A DNA stretch of 29,387 nt from JASLDZ01 sp964235945 (GTDB taxonomy: Bacteria > Pseudomonadota > Alphaproteobacteria > Caulobacterales > Caulobacteraceae): the NCBI GenBank assembly GCA_964235945.1, contig CAXSDV010000035.1:1-29387 (forward strand). The letters run 5' to 3'. Shown here in pieces: positions 16,951 to 25,200 of the stretch (the stretch's first letter is position 1; the number at the start of each line of letters is the position of its first letter). The notes beneath the pieces were generated by a model that was given only the letters and a program-made list of their open reading frames with translations, was not told the origin of the DNA and searched no databases. The position numbers were made by a program, and so were the translations under genes.

Positions 16951-17726
16951 CACTGGGCTCCGGGGGGCGCGCCGGCGCCCGCGCCCGCGGGGGCGTCGGG
17001 AAGCGGCGGAAGGGCGAGCTCGGCCTTGACGGCGGCGGACACCACCTTGGCCGAGCCGCCGTCGATCATGGCCAGCGCCGCCTGGGCGCGGGCCCGGGTG
17101 TTGTCCGACACGTCCTGCGACAGGCTGAGCAACTGGAAGTCGCGCCGCGCCTCGGCGGGACGGCCGCCGGCGAGCTTGGCGGCGCCCAGCGCCTCGCGCG
17201 CCATCTGGCGGTAAGGGCCCTTGGCGTCCAGCAGCGGCTGGAGGCGGCCCTCCGCCCGGCCCGGCGATTCGGAATCCATGGCGACGTAGGCGGCCTCCAG
17301 GCGGGCGGCGTCGCCGATCACGCGGTCGGGGGCGACGTGGGCCGCCTCGTCCAGGAACCGCAGGGCGTCCGCCGGGCGGTGGGCGGACAGCTTGACGCCC
17401 GCGCGCTGCATCAGCGCCAAGGCGCGGTAAGCGCCGGGGCCCGCGTCCGCCACCTGTGCGAACGCCTTGTCCGCGTCCGCCGGGCGGTTCGCCTGGAGGG
17501 CGGCGAGCCCGTCGGCGTAGGTGATGGAAGCGCGGGCGCCCTGCGCTTCCGCGTGGCGCGTCCACAGCCAGAAGCCCAGGGCGGCCAGCAGGGCGGCGGC
17601 GAGCACCGCCAGCGCGTAGGGCCAGCCGCGGGCGGCGAGGCTGCGCAGGCGCTGGGCGCGGTAGGCGTCGTCCGCGTCGTGAAGGAGGTCGGCCAAGGAG
17701 GCTCCGTCGGGAGGTCGCGCCCGCAT
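16950..17726 (-). CDS. YfgM-like tetratricopeptide-repeat inner-membrane protein
   Basis: The 258-aa product has a cytoplasmic N-terminus, one transmembrane helix at about residues 36-56 (YALAVLAAALLAALGFWLW), and a periplasmic helical-repeat domain with TPR-like units (YADGLAALQANRPADADKAF). It ends in an Ala/Gly/Pro-rich tail. This matches the TPR_21/YfgM family; E. coli YfgM is an ancillary SecYEG/PpiD partner of the periplasmic chaperone network. Being immediately upstream of bamB and der, as in E. coli, supports the call. I chose ATG 17724-17726 because the frame upstream of it lacks coding character; there is no strong Shine-Dalgarno. First gene of the operon. Confidence 0.8.
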   Translation of the reverse strand: MRARPPDGASLADLLHDADDAYRAQRLRSLAARGWPYALAVLAAALLAALGFWLWTRHAEAQGARASITYADGLAALQANRPADADKAFAQVADAGPGAYRALALMQRAGVKLSAHRPADALRFLDEAAHVAPDRVIGDAARLEAAYVAMDSESPGRAEGRLQPLLDAKGPYRQMAREALGAAKLAGGRPAEARRDFQLLSLSQDVSDNTRARAQAALAMIDGGSAKVVSAAVKAELALPPLPDAPAGAGAGAPPGAQ

Positions 17727-17759
17727 GGGCGGGGCGGCGGACCGGCAGTGAAGGAAGAC

Positions 17760-17775
17760 GCCCGGCCTGCCGGGC
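17760..17775 (-). terminator. Hairpin between panB and the yfgM-like gene, possible weak terminator
   Basis: The sequence GCCCGGC-ag-GCCGGGC (minus strand) forms a near-perfect GC stem followed by the T-rich GTCTTCCTTC. It could attenuate read-through from panB. It could instead protect the 5' end of the yfgM-like transcript if the promoter just upstream is real. The T tract is interrupted. Confidence 0.3.
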
Positions 17776-17781
17776 GGCGGC

Positions 17782-17810
17782 AACCTAGCTTCGCAGCGCC
17801 CGCGCCGCAA
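17782..17810 (-). promoter_or_regulatory. Candidate promoter of yfgM-bamB-der
   Basis: On the minus strand TTGCGGC (17804-17810) is separated by 14 nt from GCTAGGTT (17782-17789). This resembles the Caulobacter TTGACGS-N10-14-GCTANAWC arrangement but with mismatches in both boxes. Predicted start near 17775, about 49 nt before the ATG. Confidence 0.35.
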
Positions 17811-17834
17811 CGCGGCGGGGACGCCCCCCGCCGG

Positions 17835-18662
17835 TCAGCCCTTGGCGGCGAAGTACGTCTCGCCCTCAGCCGGGAATCGGCGGGCGCGGACGTCGTCGGC
17901 GTAGGCGCGGACGGCTTGGGCGATCCCGGCGCGCAGGCCGGCGTAGCGACGCACGAACTTCGGCGTCCAATCGAACATACCCAACATGTCGTCGGTGACG
18001 AGAATTTGACCGTCGCAGCCGGCGGAGGCGCCGATGCCCACGGTGGGAACCTTGAGCGCCTCGGTGACCGCGCGCGCGAGGGGTTCGGCCACCCCTTCCA
18101 CCACCACGCAGAACGCCCCGGCGGCCTCGGCGGCCGACGCCTCCTCCATCACCCGCGCGCGCTCGGTCTCCGTGCGGCCCTTGGCCTTGAAGGCGCCGTC
18201 GGTGAGCACCGCCTGGGGACGCAGGCCCACATGGCCCATCACCGGTATGCCGCGGTCCACCAGGTGGCGGATGGTGGCGGGGACGGTGGGCCCGCTCTCC
18301 ACCTTCACCGCCTGGGCGCCCGTTTCCTTCATGATCCGGGCGGCGTTGGCGTAGGCCTCGCGGGGGTCGCCCTCGTAGGAGCCGAACGGCATGTCCACCA
18401 CCACCATGGCCCGGCCGGAGCCGCGCATCACCGCCTGGCCGTGGAGGATCATCATCTCCAGCGTCACGCCCACCGTGTTGGGCAGCCCGTGCAGCACCAT
18501 GCCCACCGAGTCGCCCACCAGCAGCAGGTCGCACGCCTCGTCCAGGATCTCGGCCATCGGCGCGGTGTAGGCGGTGAGGCACACCAGCGGCTCGCCGCCC
18601 TTGCGCGCCGTGATGTCGGGCGCGGCCAAGCGGCGCACGCGCGCTTCGCGCTGGGCGGACAT
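17835..18662 (-). CDS. panB: 3-methyl-2-oxobutanoate hydroxymethyltransferase
   Basis: PanB transfers a hydroxymethyl group from methylene-tetrahydrofolate to alpha-ketoisovalerate, making ketopantoate for pantothenate and coenzyme A. The 275-aa TIM-barrel protein shows CLTAYTAPMA, LLLVGDSVGMVLHG, MPFGSYEG, AQAVKVESG, GHVGLRPQ and the late TVGIGASAGCDGQILV, including the Mg-binding Asp of DSVG. ATG at 18660-18662 with CCGGAG 7 nt upstream. Length is typical (about 264-280). panC is not in the window. It lies 111 nt downstream of the sigma/membrane-protein pair on the same strand. Confidence 0.95.
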   Translation of the reverse strand: MSAQREARVRRLAAPDITARKGGEPLVCLTAYTAPMAEILDEACDLLLVGDSVGMVLHGLPNTVGVTLEMMILHGQAVMRGSGRAMVVVDMPFGSYEGDPREAYANAARIMKETGAQAVKVESGPTVPATIRHLVDRGIPVMGHVGLRPQAVLTDGAFKAKGRTETERARVMEEASAAEAAGAFCVVVEGVAEPLARAVTEALKVPTVGIGASAGCDGQILVTDDMLGMFDWTPKFVRRYAGLRAGIAQAVRAYADDVRARRFPAEGETYFAAKG

Positions 18663-18705
18663 GCGGACGCTCCGGAGGTCGGCGCCGCGGTGCGGCGGGC
18701 GTGCG

Positions 18706-18735
18706 ACCCTAGGCGCGCCGGGCCGGGTGCGGCAA
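18706..18735 (-). promoter_or_regulatory. Weak candidate panB promoter
   Basis: Minus-strand TTGCCG (18730-18735) and TAGGGT (18706-18711) are 18 nt apart in the 111-nt spacer upstream of panB. The match is partial (4/6 and 3/6 to TTGACA/TATAAT). Offered only because the spacer suggests panB has its own start. Confidence 0.25.
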
Positions 18736-18773
18736 GCGGGCGGACCGGGCGCCGCGGCCCGGAACGGCTTCCC

Positions 18774-19154
18774 TCAGATCTCGTCCACCAGGCGGGTGGC
18801 GGCCAGCCCGGCGGCCAGCAGCACCAGCCCGCCCAGCAGCCAGACCGCCTCCCCCGCCAGAGGCAGGGCGTGGAGCAGGTTGGCGGCGGCCTCCGCCAGG
18901 CGCAGGCGCTTGTCGATCAGCATGAGGGGCGCGCGCGCCGCCTCCTCCAGGCGCGCCACGCCCGCCGAGGCCGCGAACTGCCAAACCGCGGCGGAAGCGC
19001 TGCCGAAGGCGGCCACGCCGATGGTCAACCGCCGCGCGGTCCAGGCGCGGTCCAACCGCGCCTCCAGCCGGTGGGCGAACAGGGGGGCGTCCGGCGCGGA
19101 CGGCGCGTCCGCGAACAAGCGCACGAGCCGTTGCTCGAAGGCGGGCTCAGCCAT
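18774..19154 (-). CDS. Small membrane protein coupled to the sigma factor, candidate anti-sigma factor
   Basis: This 126-aa protein is not assigned to a named family. It has an N-terminal soluble part of about 40 residues (FEQRLVRLFADAP...FAHRLEARLDRAW), a weakly hydrophobic stretch at about 43-65, an amphipathic middle rich in Ala, and a strong membrane helix at about 101-119 (AVWLLGGLVLLAAGLAA). The ATG overlaps the sigma-factor stop by 8 nt (ATGGCTGA), so translation is coupled. That layout is typical for membrane anti-sigma factors that hold the cognate ECF sigma through their N-terminal segment. No zinc-type HxxxCxxC motif is present. Function as anti-sigma is inference. Confidence 0.7.
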   Translation of the reverse strand: MAEPAFEQRLVRLFADAPSAPDAPLFAHRLEARLDRAWTARRLTIGVAAFGSASAAVWQFAASAGVARLEEAARAPLMLIDKRLRLAEAAANLLHALPLAGEAVWLLGGLVLLAAGLAATRLVDEI

Positions 19155-19701
19155 GCAGGGCTCCTCGACCCGGGGTGGCGACGCCGACCGGGGGGGCGTC
19201 CGCCCCCAGCCTGCGCCGCAGTTTGTCCAGTCCCCGCTTGACGTGGGACTTCACGGTGCCGAGCGGCGCGCCGAGCGCGTCCGCGGCCTCCTGGTGCGTC
19301 AGCCCCGCGCCGAAGCAGAGCGACACGCACATGCGTTCCGCCTCGCCCAGGTCGGCGAGGGCCGCGTCCAGGTCCAGCCGGTCGGAGGCGGACACGGCCG
19401 GCGTTTCCGCCGCGTCCCAGCCGTCCGCCAGCGTCGCGTCCTCCAGGCGCCCCCGCCGACGCCAGCGGCGCACGTAGAGCCGCGCGGCGATGCGCTTGAT
19501 CCAGCCGGCGAAGGCGCCCTCCCCGCGGAAGTCGCCCATGCGCTCGAAGGCCAGGAGGAAGGCGTCCTGGGCCAGGTCGTCGGCCAGCGCCGGCTGCGCG
19601 CCCATGCGGCGCAGCAGGGCGCGCACCCCCGCCACGTGGCGGCGCGCGAGCTCGCCGAAGGCGCGCCGGTCGCCGGCCGCGGCCAAGGCGGCCAGCTCCA
19701 T
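19147..19701 (-). CDS. ECF-type RNA polymerase sigma factor
   Basis: This 184-aa alternative sigma factor has region 2 at about residues 10-80 (FGELARRHVAGV, LAQDAFLLAFERMGDFRG, FAGWIKRIAARLYVRRW) and region 4 at about 110-165 (LDAALADLGEAERMCVSL, then the helix-turn-helix THQEAADALGAPLGTVKSHVKR). There is no region 1.1 or 3, as expected of the ECF class. I use ATG 19699-19701 (MELAALAAAGD); a GTG at 19744-19746 would add 15 residues, and neither has a strong Shine-Dalgarno. It follows the DUF6249 gene by 69 nt and overlaps the downstream membrane protein. Its regulon is unknown. Confidence 0.92.
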   Translation of the reverse strand: MELAALAAAGDRRAFGELARRHVAGVRALLRRMGAQPALADDLAQDAFLLAFERMGDFRGEGAFAGWIKRIAARLYVRRWRRRGRLEDATLADGWDAAETPAVSASDRLDLDAALADLGEAERMCVSLCFGAGLTHQEAADALGAPLGTVKSHVKRGLDKLRRRLGADAPPVGVATPGRGALHG

Positions 19702-19770
19702 GTCGTTGCGCGCCTGGAGGGGGGCGGGGCGGGCGGGAGCGCGCACGGCGCGCGTCCGTTCAGGCGCGCC

Positions 19771-20259
19771 TCAGACCGAGGTCTTGTCGCGGTTGAACCA
19801 CCACAGGCCCAGGAAGGCCAAGCCTATGCAGCCGGGCACCGCGCCCGCCGCCGCGAAGCTCGCGAAGGTCTGGGGCGCGCCGCCCACGTCGTAGAGCCCC
19901 GCGTAGAAGGCCGCGCCCACCAGCACGAGGCCGAGGCCCACCGCCAGCAGGATGACGCCCCGGCGCAGGTCGTGGTCGGCGGCCGGGCGGGTGCTCAGGG
20001 CGTAGGCCTGGGCCAGCTCCTCCCCCGGCGCGCGGCCGCGGCGCGAGGCGGCGTAAGCCTGGGCGAGGTCGTCGTCCACCCCGCGGCCGCGGCGCTTCAC
20101 CGCGTCCAGCAGCTCGGGCGGCACGGGCTGGTCGTGCTCGTAGGCGGCGCGCAGGGTGTCGTACAAGCGCCGGCGGTCGTTCGATTTCAGCACCTGCGGC
20201 GTGATGATCACCGCCGCGAGGAAGCCGAAGAAGATCAGTTCACCAAGGTGGCCGTTCAT
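19771..20259 (-). CDS. DUF6249-like membrane protein
   Basis: This 162-aa protein has a membrane helix near the N-terminus (about residues 6-22), a charged cytoplasmic middle, and two helices at about 103-120 and 133-153. The segment LRAAYEHDQPVPPELLDAV resembles the DUF6249 family, whose members are often encoded beside ECF sigma factors. The middle holds two imperfect copies of a DLAQAYA.S element (DDLAQAYAASRRG and EELAQAYALSTRP). ATG at 20257-20259 with GGGGAG upstream. It probably belongs with the following sigma gene as a sensor or regulatory partner (inference). Confidence 0.75.
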   Translation of the reverse strand: MNGHLGELIFFGFLAAVIITPQVLKSNDRRRLYDTLRAAYEHDQPVPPELLDAVKRRGRGVDDDLAQAYAASRRGRAPGEELAQAYALSTRPAADHDLRRGVILLAVGLGLVLVGAAFYAGLYDVGGAPQTFASFAAAGAVPGCIGLAFLGLWWFNRDKTSV

Positions 20260-20299
20260 GTCCGCTCTCCCCGTCGGGCCCGCGCGTCGGCGGGATTCG

Positions 20300-21592
20300 C
20301 TAGCAGGAGGCTTTCACGGCCGCGCTTGGATGCGAAGCGCCGGGTGAAATCGCGGTAACCTGCGCGGGGGCCGCCTCCGTGGGACGCAGGCGCAGGCCGA
20401 CGGCGGCGGCCAGGGCCAGGCAGGCGAAGGGCAGCCAGGCCGCGCCGACGAAGAAGTAGGCGGCCGGTACGAGGGTGGCGGCCGCCAGCAGCAGCGGCTC
20501 CGCCGGGCGCACGCCGCCGCGCCTACGCAGGTCGGCGAACACGAAGGCCACCCCCGGCCCGAGCAGCGCGGCGTCGTACATGAAGGCGTAGGGGGTGGCG
20601 AGCGGCGCGGCGGCGACCAACCCCGCCGCCTTGAGGGCCGACGGCGCGCGCGTCCGCCACAGCCCGCCCACCGCCGCCACCGCCGCCAAGGTCGCCGCCC
20701 CTTGCATCAGGCCCGCGGCGCCCGCCCCGACGCCCGCCCCCCGCGCCAGGCCGTAGACGGTCTGCACCTTGTTCCAGCCGACCGCCCCCGCCCCCGCCAG
20801 GTCCGCCCGAGCGCGGACGCCCGCCTTGAGGAAGGCGGGATAGGTCTGCGGGCCCAGCAGCAGCGCGGCGGCGGCGGCCAGGAGCAGGCCGGCGGCGGCG
20901 GCGGCGGCCAGGGCGCGCCAGCGTCCGCCCGCGAGCAGGGCCACGGGCACGAGGACGACCAGTTGCGGCTTGATGCAGAGCGCACCCAGCAGCGCGCCCG
21001 CCGCCAGGGGTCTGCGGTCGAGCAGGGCCAGACCCGCGCCCAGCAGGGCGGCGGTGAACAGACCGTTCTGCCCGATGCTGAGGCTGGCCGTCACGCCCGG
21101 GGCGGCGAGGGCCAAGGCCAGCGCCGTCCAGGAGCGCGAGACGCTCAGCACCGCGGCGACGTAGGCGAGCAGGCCCGCGACCGTCCACGCCTGGAAGGCG
21201 GCGGCGTAGGGCAGCGCACCCAGGGGCGCGGTGATCAGCAGCAACGGCGGGGGATACAGGAAAGGCAGCGCTCCCTTCACGGGCGCGCCGAAACCCCGCG
21301 AGATCTCAGCCCGCAGCCGCGCCCACTCGTACGCTTCGGCGGCGGTTCCGTGCAGCACGACGCGGCCCGCTCCCCAGAACTCGGCGAAGTCGACCAAGCC
21401 CGTGCCGTCATGGGGCGGCTGGAACCACAGCCCCGCCGCCGCCGCCCTCACCAGGAGGACCGCGAACACGGCGGCCATCGCCGCCGCCGCCAGCCCCACC
21501 ATCCGCACGGGGCCGAGCGGCTTGGACAGAACGGTCCTGAGGCCTGCGAGCCTGGAGGGCGGCGCGGCGAACGACGGCGGAGCGAGGCTCAT
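20300..21592 (-). CDS. GT87-like (DUF2029) integral membrane glycosyltransferase
   Basis: This 430-aa polytopic membrane protein has about ten hydrophobic segments. After the first helix (about 31-52) comes a periplasmic loop with the acidic motif VDFAEFWGAGRVVLHG, then LPFLYPPPLLL. These features are shared by GT87/DUF2029 enzymes that use polyprenyl-phosphate sugars as donors, such as mycobacterial mannosyltransferases. The conserved acidic pair in DFAEFW is the probable catalytic site (inference). Acceptor and sugar are unknown; an envelope glycan or lipid is likely. ATG at 21590-21592 has no clear Shine-Dalgarno. It ends 40 nt before the DUF6249 gene. Confidence 0.82.
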   Translation of the reverse strand: MSLAPPSFAAPPSRLAGLRTVLSKPLGPVRMVGLAAAAMAAVFAVLLVRAAAAGLWFQPPHDGTGLVDFAEFWGAGRVVLHGTAAEAYEWARLRAEISRGFGAPVKGALPFLYPPPLLLITAPLGALPYAAAFQAWTVAGLLAYVAAVLSVSRSWTALALALAAPGVTASLSIGQNGLFTAALLGAGLALLDRRPLAAGALLGALCIKPQLVVLVPVALLAGGRWRALAAAAAAGLLLAAAAALLLGPQTYPAFLKAGVRARADLAGAGAVGWNKVQTVYGLARGAGVGAGAAGLMQGAATLAAVAAVGGLWRTRAPSALKAAGLVAAAPLATPYAFMYDAALLGPGVAFVFADLRRRGGVRPAEPLLLAAATLVPAAYFFVGAAWLPFACLALAAAVGLRLRPTEAAPAQVTAISPGASHPSAAVKASC

Positions 21593-22284
21593 GCCGGGAC
21601 GCTAACCGCCCGAGGCTAGCATCGAGTGAACGCGCGCGCGCGCCTCATTCCCCTCTCGATTGTTCGAAGGCGGCGTAGGCCGTCATTTTGATTAAGCGGC
21701 TCATCCTGCTCACGATCGCACCCTCAGGCCGACCGCAGAAAATCTGTCGAGACCACCTCTACGAAAGAGCACGAGACGCTTCCGGAGACCCTTCGATATC
21801 GCACTGTCAACTCTGGGAGTGAAAAATGCGCCTCCCACATGTGAACAGACTAAGACGGTTCGCGAAAAACCCCGGCCGCAAGCATCGACGATCAACACGG
21901 ACGCCGACAATCCTACTTTCCAATCGAGCAAATGGTGGCCTAGCCGCATCACCGCCGCATTTTCGGCCGACGCGTGGGGGTCGCCTTAACTAATGTCCGG
22001 GTAGGAGCACTCCTGACGGGCCATGTGAGTTTCTGCTCTGCGTGCGCGTTGGTCCGGCGCAAACCGATAATCCGCGGGCGGGACGCGCCGAAGTGCATGT
22101 CCGCCATTGCACGCCCCTTACTGATCGGCATGCACAGCCATATCATTGCGACTGACGCGTCGCTCCGGGCGGCACGACCGTTCCGTCAACACTAAGCGAC
22201 ATCAGGGGTGGTCCGTCATGTAAGCCTTTTCTGAACATCCCTGATCTGCCGCAAATCATCCGCTTTGTCCGCCGTTTGGTAACC
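21593..22284. other. Divergent intergenic region of lower GC
   Basis: About 690 nt lie between two divergent genes. From about 21,640 onward the GC content is visibly lower (around 55-60 percent) than the 70-plus percent of the left side of the window. Short open frames exist (for example at 21710-21952 and 21949-22146, minus), but they lack the third-position GC bias, have no recognisable motifs, and I do not call them genes. It contains an alternating CG run at 21631-21643 and an inverted repeat at 22201-22245. No tRNA, insertion sequence or EcfG-type promoter (GGAAC-N16-18-GTT) was recognised. Confidence 0.75.
22201..22245 (+). repeat. Inverted repeat upstream of the large histidine kinase
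   Basis: ATCAGGG at 22201-22207 and CCCTGAT at 22239-22245 are perfect 7-nt arms separated by 31 nt, ending 39 nt before the kinase ATG. It could be an operator half-site pair or an mRNA stem. No factor can be named. Confidence 0.4.
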
Positions 22285-25200
22285 ATGGACGATCAAAACT
22301 CCGCAACGCCAGCATGGCCCTCCGGCGACAACGGGATGGCCGTGCGCATCCGCGGTCACGATTGGGCCGCCACTGCGCTGGGCCCGATCGACACTTGGCC
22401 GCAGACGCTGGTGACGACCGTCGGCGTCCTGCTCGCCCTCAATGAACCGGCGGCGTTGGCCTGGGGCCCCGAATTCATCATCTTCTACAACGACGCCTAC
22501 GTCGACCTGTACGGCGACCGAGATCAGGCCCCGGCGCTAGGCGTGGGCGTACCCCTCGCCCGTCCGGAGATTTGGGGCACGATCGGACCTGATTACGAGC
22601 AGGTCCTGGGCGGCGGCGGACCGGTGCGGCATGAAAACCGGCTGGTTCCGGTGCTTCGCCACGGTCGCATGGAGGATATCTACTGGACGTACAGCTTCAA
22701 TCCGGTGCTTGACGCCGGCGCCGCCCGCGGTGTCGGCGGGGTGCTCATCCTGGCCGAGCAACGCGTGGAAACCACCGCGGTGATGCGGGCGAGTGATGAA
22801 CGGCAGTTGTTCCTGTCGAAGCTCAGCGACTCGCTGCGACCGCTGGCCGATCCCGAGGCGATCCGAGCGAAGACCTGCCGCCTCCTGGGCGATCATCTGC
22901 AAGCCGACTGGGTGGTCTACGGGCAGATCGACGTTCCCGGGGACACGGTCGACATCGACTGCGGTTATTCGCCGAACGGCGAGCCGCCGATCACCGGTGA
23001 GCAACGGCTGTCCGCGTTCGGGTGGACGCTTCCCTCGTACAAGGCGGGAATAACCGTCGTCGTCTCGGACACGCAGACGTCCGACCAGGTGCCCGCCGCC
23101 GAACGCGCTGCGATGGCCGGCATCAAGATGACGGCGCTCATCTCGGTGCCCCTGCTCAAGAATGGCGAGCTGGTCGGCGCGCTTGCAGTTTCGCAAGCGG
23201 AGCCGAGGACCTGGACCGAGGGTCAGGTCGGCCTGGTCGAGGAGACCGCCGAGCGGATCTGGGAGGCGATAGAACGCGCGCGCGCCGAGTCGGCGCTGCG
23301 GGAGAGCGAAGGTCGCCTGACCGCCGATCTCGCGGGCATGCGGCGACTGTACGAACTGCACGCCCACCTCGCGGGCGCACCGGACTTCGGGACGGCCTTG
23401 GACGAGGTTCTGGACGCCGCCGTGACGTTCACCAACACCGACCGGGGCACCATCCAGCTCATCTCGGAAGACGGCAACCGCCTGGAGATCGTACGCGACC
23501 GCGGCTACCCACCGGGCAGCGTATTCGTCGAACATTTCCGCAGCGCAGGCTTCGCCGCCGGGTGCGACGCCGCGAGAACGCAACGGCGGCGGCTGATCAT
23601 AGAAGATACGTCGGTCTTCCCGGGGCTCGTGGGAACCGCGGACGGAGAGGCCGCGGCGTCGTCCGGGGTCCGGGCGGCGCAGTCGACGCCGATGATCAGC
23701 CGCAACGGCGAGATGATCGGCATACTCAGCACCCAGTTCCGCGATCCACACCGCCCGACGGACGACGAGTTGCGGCTCGTCGATCTGCTCGCCTGGACAA
23801 CCGCCGAGTACGTCTCCCGCCACCGGGCCGATCGGGCTCTGCGCGAGAGCGAGGCGCGGTTCCGCCTCATGGCCGACGCGGCCCCGCTGATCGTGTGGAT
23901 CACCGACCGAGACGGTCGGCTGGAGTTCTTCAACAGGCAATGGGCGGACTACATCGGGGTGCTCGACGTACCGCCGACCGCCGGCGACGTCGTCGCCAAC
24001 TACGTCCATCCCGACGACGCGCAACGCACCATGGAGGCCTTCGAGGAAGCGCGGGCGAGCGGGGGCGTGTTCTCCGTCGAGCACCGCATCCGGCGCAAGG
24101 ACGGCGTCCACCGCTGGTTTCTCGTGCGAGCCGAACCCTACCGCGATCCTCACACGGGCGAGATCGTCCGCTGGTTCGGCGCGTCGATCGACATCGACGA
24201 CCGGAGGGCGGCCGAAGCGGTCCTCAACGAGAGTCAGGCGCAGAAGGCTCTTCTGCTGAATCTCAGCGACGTTCTTCGGCCGCTGAACGATCCGCCTGAG
24301 ATCATCGCCGCCGCGTCGGAAGCGCTCGGCCGCCATCTCGGCGTCGGGCAGGTCAGCTACGCCGAAGCCGACCTTTCGGGCGAGTACGTCACCATCGACC
24401 GAGAATGGAACGACGGCAGCATCCCGAGCAACGCCCGCCGGCACCGGTTGAATGACTTCGGGTCCGGCTTCATCGCGGACCTGAAGCAGGGGCGACGCAT
24501 CGCGATCGAGGATGTGGCGAACGATCCCCGCACCTCGTCACCCAAAGCACTGGCGACGTTCGCACAGGCGTCTCTCAAAGCATTCATCGACATTCCGCTC
24601 ATGAAGAACGGGCGTCTGGTCGCCGTTCTGGCCGTGCACAGCAACGTTCCGCGCCGATGGCGACCCGACGACGTCGCCATCGCCGAACAGGTCGCGGAGC
24701 GCATCTGGGCCTCGGTGGAACGCGCGGAGGGGGAGTCCGCACTCAAGGCGAGCGAGGAGCGGTTCCGCAGCTTCGCGGAAACCTCGACGGACACGCTGTG
24801 GATCGCCGACGCGCAAAGCGACCGGTTCGAATATCTCAGCCCGGCCTATGAGCGCATGTGGGGTGAGCCGCGCGATGCGGTGATGGCCGACCCGGCCCGC
24901 TGGCCGTCGCGTGTGCATCCCGACGACAGGATCAAGGCGAGCGAAGGCGTTCAGGTCCTCAAGTCCGGCCGGCGCCTCAACTACGAGTACCGCATCGTCC
25001 AGCCGGACGGCTCGATCCGCTACATCCACGACGCCGGGTTCCCGATCATGGAGGACGACAAGGTGCGGCGCGTCGCCGGCGTGGCGCAGGACCTGACCGA
25101 TCGCCGGCTTGCCGAGCGGGCGCTCGCCGAAAGCGAACGGCGTGCGCGCAGCCTCGTGGAAGGATTACCCCAGCTCGTCTGGCGCGCCATCGACCACGGA

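Noticed and set aside
21619..21628. CATCGAGTG similar to the guaA 3' end, considered as an att site
   Set aside because: Only 9 nt match, and it is in inverted orientation relative to guaA, whereas island ends should be direct repeats.
21631..21643. Alternating CG run considered as a Z-DNA or regulatory element
   Set aside because: Thirteen nucleotides of CG alternation are not surprising in such GC-rich DNA; no further support.
21710..22146. Two short minus-strand frames in the divergent spacer
   Set aside because: No third-position GC bias, no ribosome-binding site, no recognisable motif; treated as non-coding.
21974..22195. Plus-strand 73-codon frame before the large kinase
   Set aside because: No coding bias or Shine-Dalgarno sequence and a composition unlike any neighbour; cannot be supported as a gene.
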